A stretch of DNA of 64,000 bases from Siderastrea siderea (taxonomy: Eukaryota; Cnidaria; Anthozoa; Scleractinia; Rhizangiidae). Shown piece by piece: positions 1 through 14,400 of the stretch. The DNA lies in the NCBI GenBank assembly GCA_964030785.1, contig OZ034977.1, positions 32,137,652 to 32,201,651 of the forward strand, given 5' to 3'. The notes under the pieces are model-generated. The model saw only the letters and a program-made list of their open reading frames with translations, was not told the DNA's origin and ran no database searches. Both the position numbers and the translations under genes were made by a program. Each line of letters starts with the position of its first letter. Within the stretch, counting starts at the first letter, position 1.

Positions 1-700
1 TGGTCCCGTGGGGAAAAAAGATTACCTTTTTATCTTATATCAAAGCTTTTGTGCATATATGTAAATTTTAAGTCAAGTATAAAGGAATCAAATGTAAATC
101 AATTTCGACCGAAACAAAACATGTCTATCATTTATCGAAAGAGAAACTAGGCACATGCGGTCCCTTCTTTCCCCTTCTTGTTAATTTAAGTATTGGTTTC
201 TTTGATTCTTTATTTGTTGTTTTGTATTTAAAGTCTTTTCTTGTGTCGTTTTTGCTTGGAAAAACCTTGAGACGAAAAGATAAATCAAAAACGTTCACCT
301 CCGAAAGCTTCTCTTTCCCAGTCACGTGTTTTATCGACTGAGAGTAAAGTGTAAAGAAATGCGTAGTGCGCGCAATGTACCAAGTACCTAGGCCTCCTGA
401 ATTAAACTGGCGTTTGTTCGGGGCCATCATCTGTCAGTAACAGGAGTTCCTCATTTCTAACAGCCCTATTCTTGAAATTCACCAAACCTGAAACCAAATG
501 TTGTAGAATGCATGTTGTTGTCAAACCATCTCATGCATCAATCACTTCGTCTCAATGCAACAGCACGTCAACACGTCATGTGAGACGTGTAGAGTACGCT
601 ACGCAAAGCATTCTTAGTTGTCATACAGGTTCACAACCTGCCCAGATTAAACCGATTTCGTAGCAGGTCAGGCTACGGTACTACGAGCCGTATTTACTGT
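1..700. other. No gene recognised
   Basis: I see no coding region, splice-like exon or RNA gene here. Short open frames have no recognisable motif and none is longer than about 100 codons. Confidence 0.5.
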
Positions 701-720
701 ATACTATCAGCATGAAACGC

Positions 721-965
721 CCCCCCCCCCTCCCTCCCTGTGGATGAGATGTTAGTCTATTGCAGGGTCCACCCATCAGCAGTTTGTTTGCTTTTTGCCT
801 AACGGTTAGCTGGTACCCATTTATACACATGGGTGGAGAGACACAGTGCGGAGTAGATTTACTTCCCGTAGGAAGCGAGGCGACAAGATGCGAAGGCCAG
901 CTGTTGTTGGCCCACCGACTCTCCGGTCTACATCCGATCAAAAACAGCCCACCATCGCGCTAACT
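721..965. repeat. Dispersed repeat beside a C-run
   Basis: A run of C at about 721-731 is followed by sequence resembling 48150-48370 in order and spacing: a 'GATG-TAGTC-ATTGCAG' block, then 'CAGTTTGT', then 'GTGGAG/GTGGAGTA' and a 'TTCC' block. The two copies are diverged, so they look like old members of one dispersed repeat. The family is not identified. The 721-731 C-run may be error-prone in assembly. Confidence 0.35.
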
Positions 966-1699
966 GCGAATCCTCGAGTTTAAAGACATTTATTTCAACC
1001 AGCGTTGAATTGACAAAATCTGAACAGTATTACGTGGTGGGAAGATGTCGCGTTTTAAGACTGACGCAGCGAATAAAGGTGCAGTGGACAAGTGTTCGCC
1101 AGTTTATTGTTTGGACAAAGAACTCATGCAGGGGCGTTCCTGCCTTTACGCGAAATACGCAAATACCGTACCAGAATTTCTCGCAGTTAAAATGATATTT
1201 CTTTATTTGACGGGTTATAATACAGAGGAGGAAATTTTGAACTCATATAGATGAGTACATAAGGTAATTTTGTGCAATTTCAATATTGGAATTTCATTCA
1301 ATACACTTGCGGTCAGGTGCGCATGGGGTATTGTATTCAGTCCCTTCCTGTACTTTCATGTAAAACTGACATAAGTGCGTGTAATTGTGTAACAGGAAAT
1401 CCAAACACCGCTTGAACACGCAATTAGCTATTGCCTAAGTTATTATGTCAGAACGAGAATACGATTGAAATAATAAATGTTTTCTCTGACTGTAATCATA
1501 TGTTTAACTATGTTTGTCGCCCTTCGGCTAAGTATCAACCTGACTTTGTGCGTATTTCCAAACAATGTCTGGGACCCCCCCTGGAACTTTTCTTGTTATC
1601 ATCTGTCTCTAGTCAGGGAATAATTGGGTGCTAACGAAAGGTTAAAGGAGCTAAAATGAATTCCACAAAAAGTCTCACGAAGGGAATCTGAAGACTTAT
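966..1699. other. No gene recognised
   Basis: Only short unsupported frames. Nothing resembles an exon, RNA gene or repeat that I can name. Confidence 0.4.
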
Positions 1700-1701
1700 G
1701 G

Positions 1702-1733
<32 letters not shown>

Positions 1734-1960
1734 CAACTTTATTTAACGAAGGTGACACCTTACGATACAGCAGCGCTGATAAGCCCGTGGCCGTCTTAAA
1801 ATATAGAAATACAAACACAGATAAATTAAAAACTATGCTTATTATGCTTAAATTAAAACTATTTACTCATTTGAGCTAAGCTCAGGGAGGTGAAATGTGG
1901 GTAGACCCCTTTTCTTGTGAAAATCTATCTTACATGCTCAGTATAATTATATAAATTACT
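1700..1960 (-). repeat. LINE 3' end with (TTGA)n tail
   Basis: Read on the minus strand, this ends in AATAAAGTTG followed by a (TTGA)n microsatellite at about 1701-1733. That is the usual 3' tail style of CR1/L2-type LINEs. No coding part remains. The family assignment is inferred from the tail only. Confidence 0.4.
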
Positions 1961-2599
1961 AACATCGCTCAAGTTATCAGTGATGAGATACCGTATACAA
2001 AAACAAAAAAACACCACTGAGGTAACGTCTTATGAACTTTGTTGAAGGATTTACCTGATTTAAACATTTCGTCGCTTCTAGCAATCTTCAGTTATATGAT
2101 CATTAATTGAAACGGTTGCATTTCCCTTGGTTTTCTGTGGTATTTCCACGCAACTCACTGTGGTGAGCATGTACCATATTCTATTGCTCCACTACCTGAC
2201 ATGTCAGCACTAATCGTGCCACCAGCATCTTTAAATCCGTAAATACATCTTTTTAGACATTTTTACCAATATTTAGCAAATGTTTTACTTATATTTAGCA
2301 AATGATCGGTATTATTAGAATGCAAATTTTTAGAGTGCAAATTTGAAAAAAGATTTAAGGGGGGAAATGGGCGTCTAAAAAGCAGATTACTTATCAGAAA
2401 GTCCGGTATTACGGCTGGGAAGTTTATTTGTCAGTACACTTACGGCTCTTTTTGTCTCCCAAGGGCTCGCAAAATCGGAGACGGATTAGTAGAAATATCT
2501 AGCTGTATCCTCGCTCTAACAAAATCTTTACACTGGCCAGCATTTTGGCCAATTAATAAAGACCACCCTGACTTTTATTTTGTCGTTACTTTTACGGAC

Positions 2600-3850
2600 T
2601 GTACATACGGTTCGGGAGCTTTGCGTCTGCTTACAAGAAGCTACATAGTACTGAGACCGCCCTGTTGAAAGTGCACGACGACATCTCACGGGCTGTGGAC
2701 AGTGGTCGCACCACTGTTTTGCTACTTCTTGATTAATCAGCAGCTCTTGACACTGTTGACCGTAGCTTATTACTCCACAGCCTCGGTTGGTTCGAATCCT
2801 GTATTCCTGGTCGAAGTCGATTTGTTTGCGTGAATGGATCCAGTTCTACCAGGTCAGATCTACTGTATGGAGTTCCCCAAGGATCTGTTCTCGGCCCTAT
2901 TTTGTATCTTGTGTATACATCTCCTCTTGGTGAAGTTATAAGACGGCATGATATGAACTTCCATTTCTAGGGCGGATGGCTCTCAGGTTTATTCTCGTTT
3001 GAATCTGATTCTTCTGTCATTGTGCCGAGAATTGAAGCGTGTTTACACGATATTGCGACATGAATGTCTTTGAACAAACTTAAACTTAATGGTGAAAAGA
3101 CAGAGCTTTTGGTCATTAGAACACAGCATCTTTCAGCTTCTCTGATCCCTTCTTTCACAGCCGTTGATGGATCTGATATACAGCCCTCAAAGTCTGCCAG
3201 TAACATGGGTGTGATACTGAACCTGGAACGTCAAGTTGCTGCAATTTGTAAATCTGCATTTTTTCATATACGTAATCTTTCTCGTGTTAGCTAGGACGTT
3301 TTTGTCCACTGATAGCACCCAAATGTTGGTACATGCCTTCGTAACGTGCAGATTGGACAACTGTAACTCTCTCCTTTATGGTCTTCCGAAATACTTAATC
3401 CATAGACTTCAATTAGTTCAGAACTGAGGGGCACGTTTGGTCTTATGTGGTCGTAAATATGAACACATTACTCCTTTACTGAAAAAACTACACTGGCTTC
3501 CTGTGGAGCAGAGGATTGCTTTTAAAATCCCTAATGTTGACTTTAAAAGTTTTACATAATTTAAGTCCTAGCTATATCCGTGATTTCTTGCAAACTTACA
3601 AGCCTGTTAGGAGTCTACGATCATCAAGCATGAACATGTTAGTGATTCCTCGATCAAGGTTAAAATTTTATGGCGATCTTGCTTTATTATTATTGCAGAA
3701 TTCAGGACTGAATGCTAAAAGCTAAACTAGCTACACAGGGTGCATAGCGTAACCTGTGAGCCTTGTAGTAAAAAAATATATATATAATAATATTTATAAA
3801 CAAAAAAACTGAGAAGTACTTATGGAATAAAGAAATACTAAAATCTAAAA
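2600..3850 (+). pseudogene. Dead CR1/L2-type LINE reverse transcriptase, 5'-truncated
   Basis: Three-frame reading gives ordered pieces of a non-LTR reverse transcriptase. 'LHSTETALLKVHDDISRAVD' and 'LLLLD' precede a stop within the conserved LDLSAAFDT-type block. 'YGVPQGSVLGPI' follows, then 'MSLNKLKLNGEKTELLVI' at 3064, the '[13 protein letters not shown]' block near 3350 and 'LKVLHNLSPSYI' near 3540. The region that should hold the YADD catalytic box (about 2968-2985) is altered by a stop and small changes, and several further stops and frameshifts are present, so the copy cannot be active. The 3' end carries an AT-rich tail with AATAAAG and short AAATCT repeats, as in L2/CR1 elements. Assignment to L2 versus CR1 is from memory of the motif order. 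Confidence 0.8.
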
Positions 3851-4017
3851 TCTAAACTATGCATAAACTAGATAAGATGATGACAGAGTTCTCTAGATTT
3901 TTCCATCCCTCAGGCTGCAACTTTGAAAGTTCGGGCAATGTTGAGTGTGCCTGACAGTACCGCCTTCTGCATCTTCCTCAACACCATTCTACTCCTGCTC
4001 CCTAGATCTCGTGCATC

Positions 4018-4018
4018 C

Positions 4019-4094
<76 letters not shown>

Positions 4095-4095
4095 T
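4018..4095. repeat. (TAT)n microsatellite, about 25 units
   Basis: A perfect trinucleotide repeat. It produces an artificial poly-tyrosine open frame that should not be annotated as a gene. It lies just downstream of the 3' end of gene A. Confidence 0.95.
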
Positions 4096-4263
4096 GAGTA
4101 CTTGAGTACTTGATTAAGTAGTTGATTAAATGAATACCAAATCAGTAACTAAATACTTTTTCTTTTAAGTCGTCAAAAATAAACCACGCGATAATTTTTG
4201 TCCCCTATGGATTAGACCTCGACTCTGTGCATTCCCGTTAAGCTAAAATCGCCTTCGGCAGAG

Positions 4264-4587
4264 TTATTTTCTTAAATAGTGATTCCAGTAAAAGAGGTTA
4301 AACAAAACAAAGGCGCACGGGAACAGAAAGCGAGATATGCGATCAATTACTCTCCCAATTTCACACGATCCGCATCGCCCTCGAGCTACGGCGTCCGCCT
4401 GAGCACGTGCAGACGATCTGTCGATCATCTCGTATTCGGCATCCGTCTCTGGTAGAAAAGGAATTTCGCCATTAAATCCACGGGCCTGTAGTATCGCAGG
4501 CTCACTTAGAAACCTCTCTAGGCTTGGTATTCTGCGAGTTTTTAGTAGCTTCTTTCGTTTGCCGCAATCATCTTTGGCGGGCAAATT
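4264..4587 (-). CDS. Gene A exon 8: cytoplasmic loop and TM4
   Basis: The acceptor is TCTTGCAG/AA. Encodes a basic loop (KRKKLLKTRR), an acidic segment, then 'IGRVIDRISRFLFPCAFVLF', the family's TM4, and stops with TAA at 4266-4264. Confidence 0.92.
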   Translation of the reverse strand, partial: NLPAKDDCGKRKKLLKTRRIPSLERFLSEPAILQARGFNGEIPFLPETDAEYEMIDRSSARAQADAVARGRCGSCEIGRVIDRISRFLFPCAFVLFNLFYWNHYLRK

Positions 4588-7500
4588 CTGCAAGACATAA
4601 CAAAATTGCGTCAGGAACCAAAGAAATTAAAGTGGTACCCTTGATGGACTTATAAACTACTTCATAAATGAACCTTCTGGTTGCGTAAACTGCAGCTTAC
4701 TGCAAATGACCACCTCAACACAATCAAAATCACAATTTTAACCTCTTCTAATTTGAATTGACGCTTCCCTTTTTTTCCTGCTCACGTCATGCAACACTAC
4801 ATGAATATAAGCACCTCAGACCAAGTTCGGATTCTAAAGTATATTATTGTTCTTGCGAGGCGATTTATAACTTTGACACGCTTTCCTAGCCCTTCTGACA
4901 GCACGTTTGTATGTCTGTTTAAAAGGATCTGAAGGATGGACCTTTGTTTCTAGACAATAACACAGAACGTCATTATGCATGCGTGAACGTTTTATCCATC
5001 GCAGACATCTATTGATAACTTTGTTTACTTGTAAAAGTGGCCAAAATGTGTGCTCGAAATCAAAATGTTGCTGAAGTTGAAAATGAAAGCGTAACAGGGT
5101 TGAGTGGAGGGATTCTGATACCGAACGTCTTGTAACGAGTGGTATTGATCGACTTAGTGGGTGGATTTGAAAGCCAGACGAGACAGTATGAATTGAGTTT
5201 TTAACACTTTTCATTCAGCTTTCAACTCTATTCAGAATTACGCAAGAATCTCATTTTCCATGTTTTATATAGAACAAGTACTCAATACGAAGGAAAGATG
5301 TTCAAAGAGCGTTTTGTGGGACCAAATTGAGCTTCTCTGAACAATTCGGCATGATATCTGAACAAGAGTATTTCAAACAATCCACAAAACCAAAGGCAGG
5401 CATGTAGGTTCGTTGACTCATAAATCATAAAATATGCATTGTAGAAATAAAAAAAAGTGGATTGGGGTTACTTATTTCATTTACAATTGCATAAAACAAA
5501 GAAAAGTTTCATTATGATTGGCCGACAAAGCAGGAGTATTTAGGGTGAAATGACGCATGCTGAGGAAGTGATTAATTGCCCTTAGGCTGGTGCAATATCG
5601 GTAGTTTACTATTATTTGTTTATTACTTTCTGCTTACTCTTGAATGGAAATGAAAATAATTACAGCTAGCTAGTTTTCATTTACAGCAAAAACTTAAGAC
5701 ATTCCTTCAAAAAGAAAAAATATATCTAAATTGCTGGGCGCTTGTTCCCCTTTTAACCACAATTCAAATGATAATTGGAAGGAGAAGCTGTATAAATCGT
5801 AAAAGAAATCAAACAGTGCAACCGAAGAAGACAGGCATTTCATGGGAAAAGGCAGCGCAAATGAATCAAGCAAAGAAGCTCATAACATTACAATAGCTGA
5901 AGCAGTAAGCGGAATATCACAAAAGCGGTTTTCGGTTGAGCTAAATAAGAATGCAAATTTTGTCCTAAATGGCTCGGTAATGAACACTACAGTGAAGAAT
6001 CAAAAGAAAGAAATTATTTAAAATAGGAAATTTTCATTTCATCCCACTCCAGAAGAAGCACTGGCAACAAAAAAGGGAGTAAGATAAAATAGGCCAAGTA
6101 TTCTTCAAAATTTACAGAGATAAGCTGTAACAAAGCTTAAATATAGAGAAGTGTGCAGTTGTTGTCATGCATGTTTTTGTTTGATGCTGGATGTCAGTGA
6201 AAAGCTGTTGAAGTAAGTCTATTTCCACCCGTGACTAAAGTTTATTAGTTTGGCACCACTATTTACACTAATTGTGAGGATGTGATAATGAACGGCTACA
6301 TCAGCCTACAAAGGAATTCGAACAAGCTTACAGCAATTTCTGTCCGGATATTGAAACGACTCTTCTTGCGGTTAAACAAAACCGACGATTGTGAAAACTG
6401 CGAGGTTCAGACCTCGTTTTCTTTTCTTTTTTTTTTTAATCTTAGCTTGATTTCTATTTGCTGGATACTTCACAGCTAGCGTCGATATGGCTTTTTTCGC
6501 GCGTTTGTGAAGGTATTTATAGTCGGAGAGGAAACACAATTCGTGTGTTTTCAACTGATGCGACTCAAGATAAGCAATCGTTACTTGAATGGACGAAACC
6601 CGGGCTAAATTTCACTTGAGAATCCGATTTCGCATTCATCTTTAACTTGGAACTGATTCACTCTTCAGGCACTGAATTTCCCCACTGTATTACTTCTAAA
6701 ATTGAGATCGTGAGTACTCCTCTCATTTTGCCTACCTCAAGTTTAGCATTTGTCCCCATTTCCACGTCCAGATGTTTGCCACCAGCGCCATTCTTAGAAT
6801 CCTTCTTTCTTGGACGTAATATGTACACGATAATACACTCCACCAAGACAAAAAATACAAACAGGAACGAAACGATGAGGAACCAATCTATAGCCTTGGG
6901 ATAACTCACACGGGGAAGTGACATGTTCACAGAGCCAAGTAAAAACATTATTGTAAGAATGGTTGTGATACCCAGTCCTACTCGACCACCCATGTCGTCT
7001 TGGTCCAACCAGAATACGATCCAACTGATTGCGACCACCAAGAAGTCTGGGATAAAGACTTGAATGATATAATAGCCGATGCGACGCTTAAAACTGAAGC
7101 TAATTACAAGCTGGGTGTAGTTCCCTGTGGGATAAGACAGCAGTTTTGTTAGATGGCGAACTACAAAAAGACCTGTTAAAGACAACTATTCATTTCCTCA
7201 AACTAATTCGTCATTTGTTGAAGATGATGGCGTATGGGAAGTTGTAAAGATGGTGATTAGGCTGTATGAGAAGAATTCGGGACCTTGTGGCACGACCTTC
7301 TTGCGAATTTCAAGTATTTAATCAGAACCAATAAAATTACCAAAATTAGCATAATTATAGTTTTTGCATTAATCAGTTTACTCGTGTTTGCTTGGGGGAA
7401 GCCTTCGGAAGCTTAAAAACAAGCAAATTTGTGTCCAAGAATTCAGCGCGGATAAGAATGACGGAATTCATGAGTTGACACACGGCAGGGAGCTAAACTA

Positions 7501-8354
7501 GGTGTATTGCAGATTGTCACATCTGACAAATTTTTAAATAAGCTTTAGAAGGGAAGATTGAAGGCTTCGAATTCTGGCATGATAAATTTTGCGCCCTTAA
7601 AAGCTAATAACTTTCAATGAAACATGAAATTAAAAAATCGGAGTCAGGTATGACACAAATGAGGTTTTGACTGATCACTGAGTGGTAAAATCGAGTTTCT
7701 TTGTGTTCTTCTCGAGGAGAAAACTTGGACACAAAACCACGTTTTAAAAAAATAACCTTAGTGGCTTACAGCATTGCTGCAAAGCGCGATCCATTCAATA
7801 AAAACAATCCTTATGCACTGCCATTATTCCCAAATATCTCTGCTATGTTTTAGTGGAATCGGCTTTCAAACGTCCAAGATATAACGTTTTTAAAAGTAAC
7901 ACCATTACCAATATTTTGCCTTATGAATATATTCATGACCATGTATCCCCGGTGACCTTTAAAAGTATATCCTCGATCAAGCAGTCCTTAAGGTTACTCC
8001 GGACCTTCGCGGGTGTCCTCCCGTGTCCTCCGGGAAAAAATTCGTGTACACGCCATTTTAAAGGAAAACACGGCAAACTATATACCGTTGGAAAGCTTAA
8101 TAAATGTAGATTTTGGAAAAAATATAAATTGCCGGTTTCTTCAATTCTGCAAAAGAAAATTGCAAAAATGACGGCGAAAATGACCATGCGTCATTGCATC
8201 AGACAAATGAATTAATTAAAGGCTCTCCCTTGATTAACTGGAATCTGAAATAGGGGTCGCACAATTGAGTGTTCATCGGGGATCATATAGAAGCCAGATT
8301 TAAAAAGACTGGCTAGTAAGCCACTAAAATCATAAACCTTTATCAAGGTTGTTG

Positions 8355-8400
<46 letters not shown>

Positions 8401-11400
8401 TCGCTGTTGCTTCTTTTTTTTCGCCGGTTTTATCTTTGTTATTCGCTTTTCATAAACTGAGTATTAAAAACGAAATCACAATTCACAATTATCAATCCCC
8501 TATTCCGTGCAATAGCGTGAGGCTGAGCTCCGCACTTACAAATTTTAAAGTGCAATGATTAATTGACCTCGTTATTAAAGAACTCGTGTAGCGCGGCAGG
8601 TTTTACATGTGGGCTTCAAATGTTCTTTAGGGATAAACTATCAACGACATATGAGGGAAGTGTGATGTAAATTTACTAACCTGACACATAAGACATAGAT
8701 GCCGAGTCTAGTTTGACGCGTTTCATCTCAAACTGAGCGATGTTTTTGTTTTCAACAGTCACCGTGTCACTTTTCCACTTGTAGATCACGTCTTTCATGC
8801 TGTGACCGTCTTTAATAAAACAAAATGAGTTTAGTTAACTAGCATAAAGTTTCAAAAGTTTGAATAAAGTTTATGGCTTGAGAGAATTGAGTTAAATTGT
8901 GGCGTGTGCCATCTGCAGTCTACGTGCTGAAGAATACTATAGGTCTTGCTTAGACGTACACAATATGCAGATCAAATAAGTCCAATTAATGTGTAATCAG
9001 TGCCTCATTAGATCTTATTCAGTCCACAGCTTAGGATTAGTCTTTAACGGTGACAGCTACTTACTATATAAACCCAGCGTGTGAGACTGATATTAGGACT
9101 GGTATAGAACGGTTTATTAGTGATCGAGTTTCGGAAACATTTGTGTTTTCTTTGGTTTAGGGTTAGAATATCGCACCCCTTTCTTAACACTATTTACATG
9201 TACGTACTTCGAGTTCTGATTGGTTAACTGAGTTGTTTTCGTCCAAGTGATTGGCCACATCAAATTACTTTGGTCTTGGCTTTCTGCCTGGTTATACGAC
9301 ACTTAATTCAAAACTTTTCTAAAGCTTTCTTTGTTCCTATGTACGCCAAATACATGCAATTGTGGCTTATTGTTAGGCTTTACAAGATCCAATAAAGTAC
9401 TCAGTTTAGAGTCAGTTCGCAGTCTGCAAATATCACACACTGGTGGATTTTTATCCCCTTTAGGGAATTAATCACATTCCAGTGGGTCACGTATATAAAT
9501 GACTATAGACCATTCTCCACAAATTGTCGACTAGGGAAATGTTTCTAGCATGTGCAAATGCTTATGATAACCGTCAACTAGTTTTGTTGCAACGCTTTAT
9601 GTGAGTGGGGTTGTTAAGTATTGATTTGGGGCTTCAAGGAGGACGATTGGATGAAATGACTGGCACCAGAATGTCTATAGTCGCTTTTCTCTATTTCTAA
9701 TGGGTTTACGAGAAAATTTATGTGAATGTTCAAAGAAAAAGATTGCTTTCTGTTCAACTGTTTGAAAAATCTAACGTGTGCAATTGTCTGTTAATATGTG
9801 TAGCCTAATAACAAATGTGCACTATTCCTAAAGTTTTTCTCTGAAGGATGCGCCCACAGGAATAAAGGGCGAGTAGGAGCCGAGAAAGCTGAAACTCCGA
9901 ACAGGTTATAATTATCAGTTTTAAACCCACAGCTCGCAAATGTCAGAAAACACTGTTGAGTATCCATTGGGAAGTCTTCTAACAGCATATCACAAGAAGC
10001 CACAATCTTCACTCTGAAAGAATAATGATAAATAAAAAACAAAACACGTTTATACTGAGGACTCTAATTGTTTTTTTGTTTGTTTGTTTGTTTGTTTTGT
10101 TCTTTTCTCTGGTCAACAAGACAGGGCATGTGTAGTAAGACTATTGTGGAAAATAAAGGAAACTATCTTTTTTTCACCGAATGCAAGATATTGAATGCTC
10201 TGCTAAAACATTTTCTAGAGTATTCTCTTTTTAAAACGCACTTCTCAAACAAACAATGACTCGCTGACCGAAAAAGAAAAAGTATCCAAACTTGATACAC
10301 AGCTTACAAAATTTCATCTTAAGGTTATGAGCATTTCATATAACTGTTGCTTACTTATCGATTAGGAGTTAGTTATGTTTACAATGTGAACCTCTAACAA
10401 AAACTACTTATGCGGCCACCATTTTTATTTTGTTTTAACTTGATGAGTTATTGAGTGTCAAACACAGCACGCAAAGCATAATAATTTTAATTCATAAGAG
10501 ATGAACCAAATTCCTACGCGAAATGAGAAGTATGATTGTATGTTTAATTGTTTACAGTGGACTAAACCTTGGACATAAATCTAATAAACAGCACCTCCCA
10601 AAATGTGATGGTGGCGCTCAGCTTCAGTCATTTTGTAACCTTTATGAGGCACTATTAGATGCAATAAAAACGAGCTCACCCTTTTGAGTAGAAAATGTCT
10701 CCATCAGGGAAAATAAATAACGCGCTCTCAGCTTCGGAGTCTTTTTTGCGCAGATTTGATTCTCTGGAGTTGCTGATGTACGTGTCAGGCGTCCAAGCAT
10801 GCTCAATGGTCGATCCTTTTAGTTTCACAGTTTCTTTCAGTTTTCCCTCAAAACGTTTGTCTCTCCAGTAATGGCGCAGATATCCAAACACTGTGTACTC
10901 CTTTTGAGAAATAAAAAGATACTGAATTCAATTGATGATAGCTACTATAGAAACAAGTATCAAACCGAGCTACTGCTAACAACAATAACTAGTCCCTCTT
11001 AAATTTGTTTGAGAAGATATGAACACTCCAGAGGGATAGCATAAACAAGTTTTATCTAACATTTAGCATATCATAGCGTATTATAGTGTTTATTAACATT
11101 ATTTCTATCTTAACCAAACGACTGAAATCCATCTAAGTGCACTAATGAGGTGGTGATGGGGTGTCTCTTCCTGGCGTTCTAGATAACAAAATAAAAGAAA
11201 AAGAGGAAGAACAAAAACAAATTGCCGTGTGCTCGCGTTCCCTACGCTGAGAGTTTTGTTCATTGCACGACTTGTTGTTTTGCAGAGAACGGCGAAATGT
11301 ACGAGGCCCGGACAAAAGGATGCAACTTTTCCATCCTAAAACGTTCAACACTGTGGAATTGTTACTGTGAGCGCGGAACGTTACTCACAGGACGGTCGTT

Positions 11401-14400
11401 TAATCCCACGTTAAGACAGAAAATTCTTGACGCGCTTTAAGAAAGCAAAGTGCGTCAAGAATTTTCTGTCTTAACGTGGGATTAAACGACCGTCCGGTGA
11501 GTAACGTTCCGCGCTCACATTCGTTTCGAAAATTCTGTGTCCGTGTTAAGGATTTCACAGCGTTGACGTTGAGCCCTACTTTTGATCTTAACACGATGAC
11601 ACGTTGACTAGAACTGAAAAAGTTTCCTGAGCACGTTCGACAAAATCCTAACTAATACAAAGGATAATAGAGTTCTTTGCTTGCAAATCTTACGTAGGCA
11701 AGTATATCCGTAGCAAAAACCACAAATACTATAAGATAATAACGCAAAAGAAACTACAAGGGCTCGAAAGGAAAGACGAAAAACCAGAAAATATTTGGCA
11801 GTAACAGTTACAATCAGATTCCGTTCAACGCTGCCCAACATCATTCAACATCACCCAACATCGGTTTCCATTACCTTGTTTAACAATTATCATTCTTTCT
11901 TGGATTGGTTGGTTGGAATTAGATTTAAAAAGACTGAATCCAGCCTTATAAGCTATGCAAACATTCAATATCATTCTCACAATTGACTTTAAGGTGCCAT
12001 AAAACTGTGATGTGCGCGTCATATGCCTGTTCAAGGATTCTTCATGCGAGCCTAAGAGGTAAACCGAACCCTTTCCAAGAGAATCACTAGAAACGACTGT
12101 AAACCACATTCACTGACATTGGGGCTACAAATATTTCATAACTGATTGGCTTTGTAAGAGCTAATCTTACCATGTTAGCCTCAGCAATATTGGCAAATGA
12201 TTCGACGTACAAGTCAACTTCCAGCAGCAGTGGCCCAACTGAAAAAAAAAGGAAAGAAAGAAAGAAAGAAAGAAAGAAAAAGAAAATAATGGCAGAACAA
12301 AATTATTCAGACACACAACATCAGGTAAGCTGCAGCTTTCCTGGGCTATCTCTAGCAGTGTTAATTCAGCCGTCTTTGCTCGAATTGCAAGATGTTAGAG
12401 CCGTGGAAACGAAAAATAAAAATAAAAGCTCAGTCTATAAAATGTAGTCAACTCGAACTGTGACCTGGAATTGATGTTAAAGGCAAAACAAAGCTGAACA
12501 CTCGAGTTTGGCTTCTGCAGTTTAATAGCAACTGTTCAATTAACACGTTATTACGAAATTAATGTTGCAATATTCGGCGTGTCGCTTGCGTGTGACAAAG
12601 AAAAAAATCTGAGTCAAGCCCATGACTTTCCGTAGATAGGTCAGATCCTTTATTAAAGCAAGCTTTCTGGAAGACTCGCAGCGAGCTACAATCTCCGTCA
12701 ATAATTCTGGGACACCTTCACATTTCTGTAATTTGCATAGAGAATTCTTGGGACCCCCCCCCCCCCCCTCCGTACAATCAATGTTGACCTATCTATCCAA
12801 AAGCAGTTTACCCTTGCATTACGTTGTTTAAGGGAAAAAGGGAGGGGGGTCATTTCAAATCTGGTTGGGGGGAAATTGATTTAAGTTGAATTTATCAGAA
12901 ACAGGCCACTCTTACTGATCATGAAGTGTCCCAAAGATTTCTGACAACAATTGTAGGTCACATTTATTTGGCTCGGTATGACAAGCGTCCTGCATACTGC
13001 TAGGATAGGCAATGTCGAGAGTGTGCTATATGATAACACACTCATCATGCAATATGTTGAACGTTCAGGAAGTCGAATGGGAAAGGGCCAGGCTCTATTT
13101 TGTTCAACGAAGTTTAATATGTCAAAGACGTCAGTCACAGCATCGTTCAACATTTCTTGAGCAGAAGTTGTTGCACAATGGGAATTGTATATCATCCGCT
13201 CCAGGAAGAAAACAAGATACCTTCTTGGTTAGGTCTGGCGTCTTTATCATAATCTGCGAACAGAAGCTCCAAAGTCGTCTTGTTTACAGCTTTTTCTGTC
13301 AAGCTGGTAAAAAAAAAGATTGTTGATTGCATGCTGTTACTTTTGAGTTCCAGTCATCCCTCATTTTTTATTGGTTTATTCGTTTGTTTGTTTATTTGTT
13401 TATTCATTTATTTGTTTGTTTATTTGTTTATTCATTCAGTCATTTATTTTCTGTTTATTCATTTATTAATTTTACTTTGTTTTTTTTTGTTTGTTTGTTT
13501 CCATTCTCATCAGTTTCAAGCAAGTGTTGCTGGCTTTAACCAGCCACAATTTATCAGCTCCCTGGGTACGTAATTTGTAAGGCCCGAAATTGTTTGTTTA
13601 TAATGTTTCGAAACGCATGTCATGGATGAGGAAAATTTTCCAACGCCACTCTTGTCATGCATTAACTTCCAGCTCCGTTATTTTCTATGCTTGTAGTCAT
13701 CAACGGAATTAAAATTTATTTAGTAGTTTTCTCGCTGTCACTATATGACAACGTGTTCTATCAATTAAATAAGCCGGGAATAAAAAAATGCAGTGTTATT
13801 TATTAATTATTCATGCAGTTTATTATAAATTATTCAGGATTTGTTGTTATCGTACATTTTGTCCTCGTTCTGGAGAACTTTACAGTTGGCTTTCTGGGTA
13901 CCAAAAGACTCAATGGCTAAACATGAAAGTATGCCATTGTTGCCCCATGGATTCAAACTGCACATACGATGTCAACTGCCTGACACTTTTTCTGACGTCA
14001 TTACAGCTTTTTTTTTAATCGGTTCAATGTATGGATCAGTATGGACTGTGGGACCCATATGATCATGGAAGATGTAGAAAATGAGGAATGAGGGCACAGT
14101 AAGTGCGGAAAATTTGGATATGGAAAATTGGGATGTAGAAAATTTGGATATGGAGTACAGAAAGTGCGGACATAGAAAATGCTGTTTAGAAATGAGTTAA
14201 ATGAGGTAAATATGACCTAGAGAACTGAAACGAAGTGGTGACGGTGCTTGGTCTTGACAGCATACATCCCATTTATCATATCCTAACTGAACGGTAAAAA
14301 CCTGGACAGAAGTGTAGTCGGCAGCGTGGAAAACAAAAATTCCGATTTTTTTTCCTTTAACAACCAGACACAACGACTAAAACTACGGATAGCCTGAGGT

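Noticed and set aside
4018..4105. Poly-tyrosine open frame
   Set aside because: Translation of a (TAT)n microsatellite; the same is true of the frame over 20357-20428.
4834..5214. 126-codon minus-strand frame in gene A intron 7
   Set aside because: No domain, no matching splice context, and the gene A frame closes without it. It could be an alternative exon but nothing supports that.
9791..9930. Continuation of the Cys-loop exon past AGCT, with a possible U12 AT-AC intron
   Set aside because: The ordinary donor AGCT/GTGGGT gives the conserved 83-nt exon and restores the Tyr-Gly codon pair, as in gene B. No AT-AC intron is needed.
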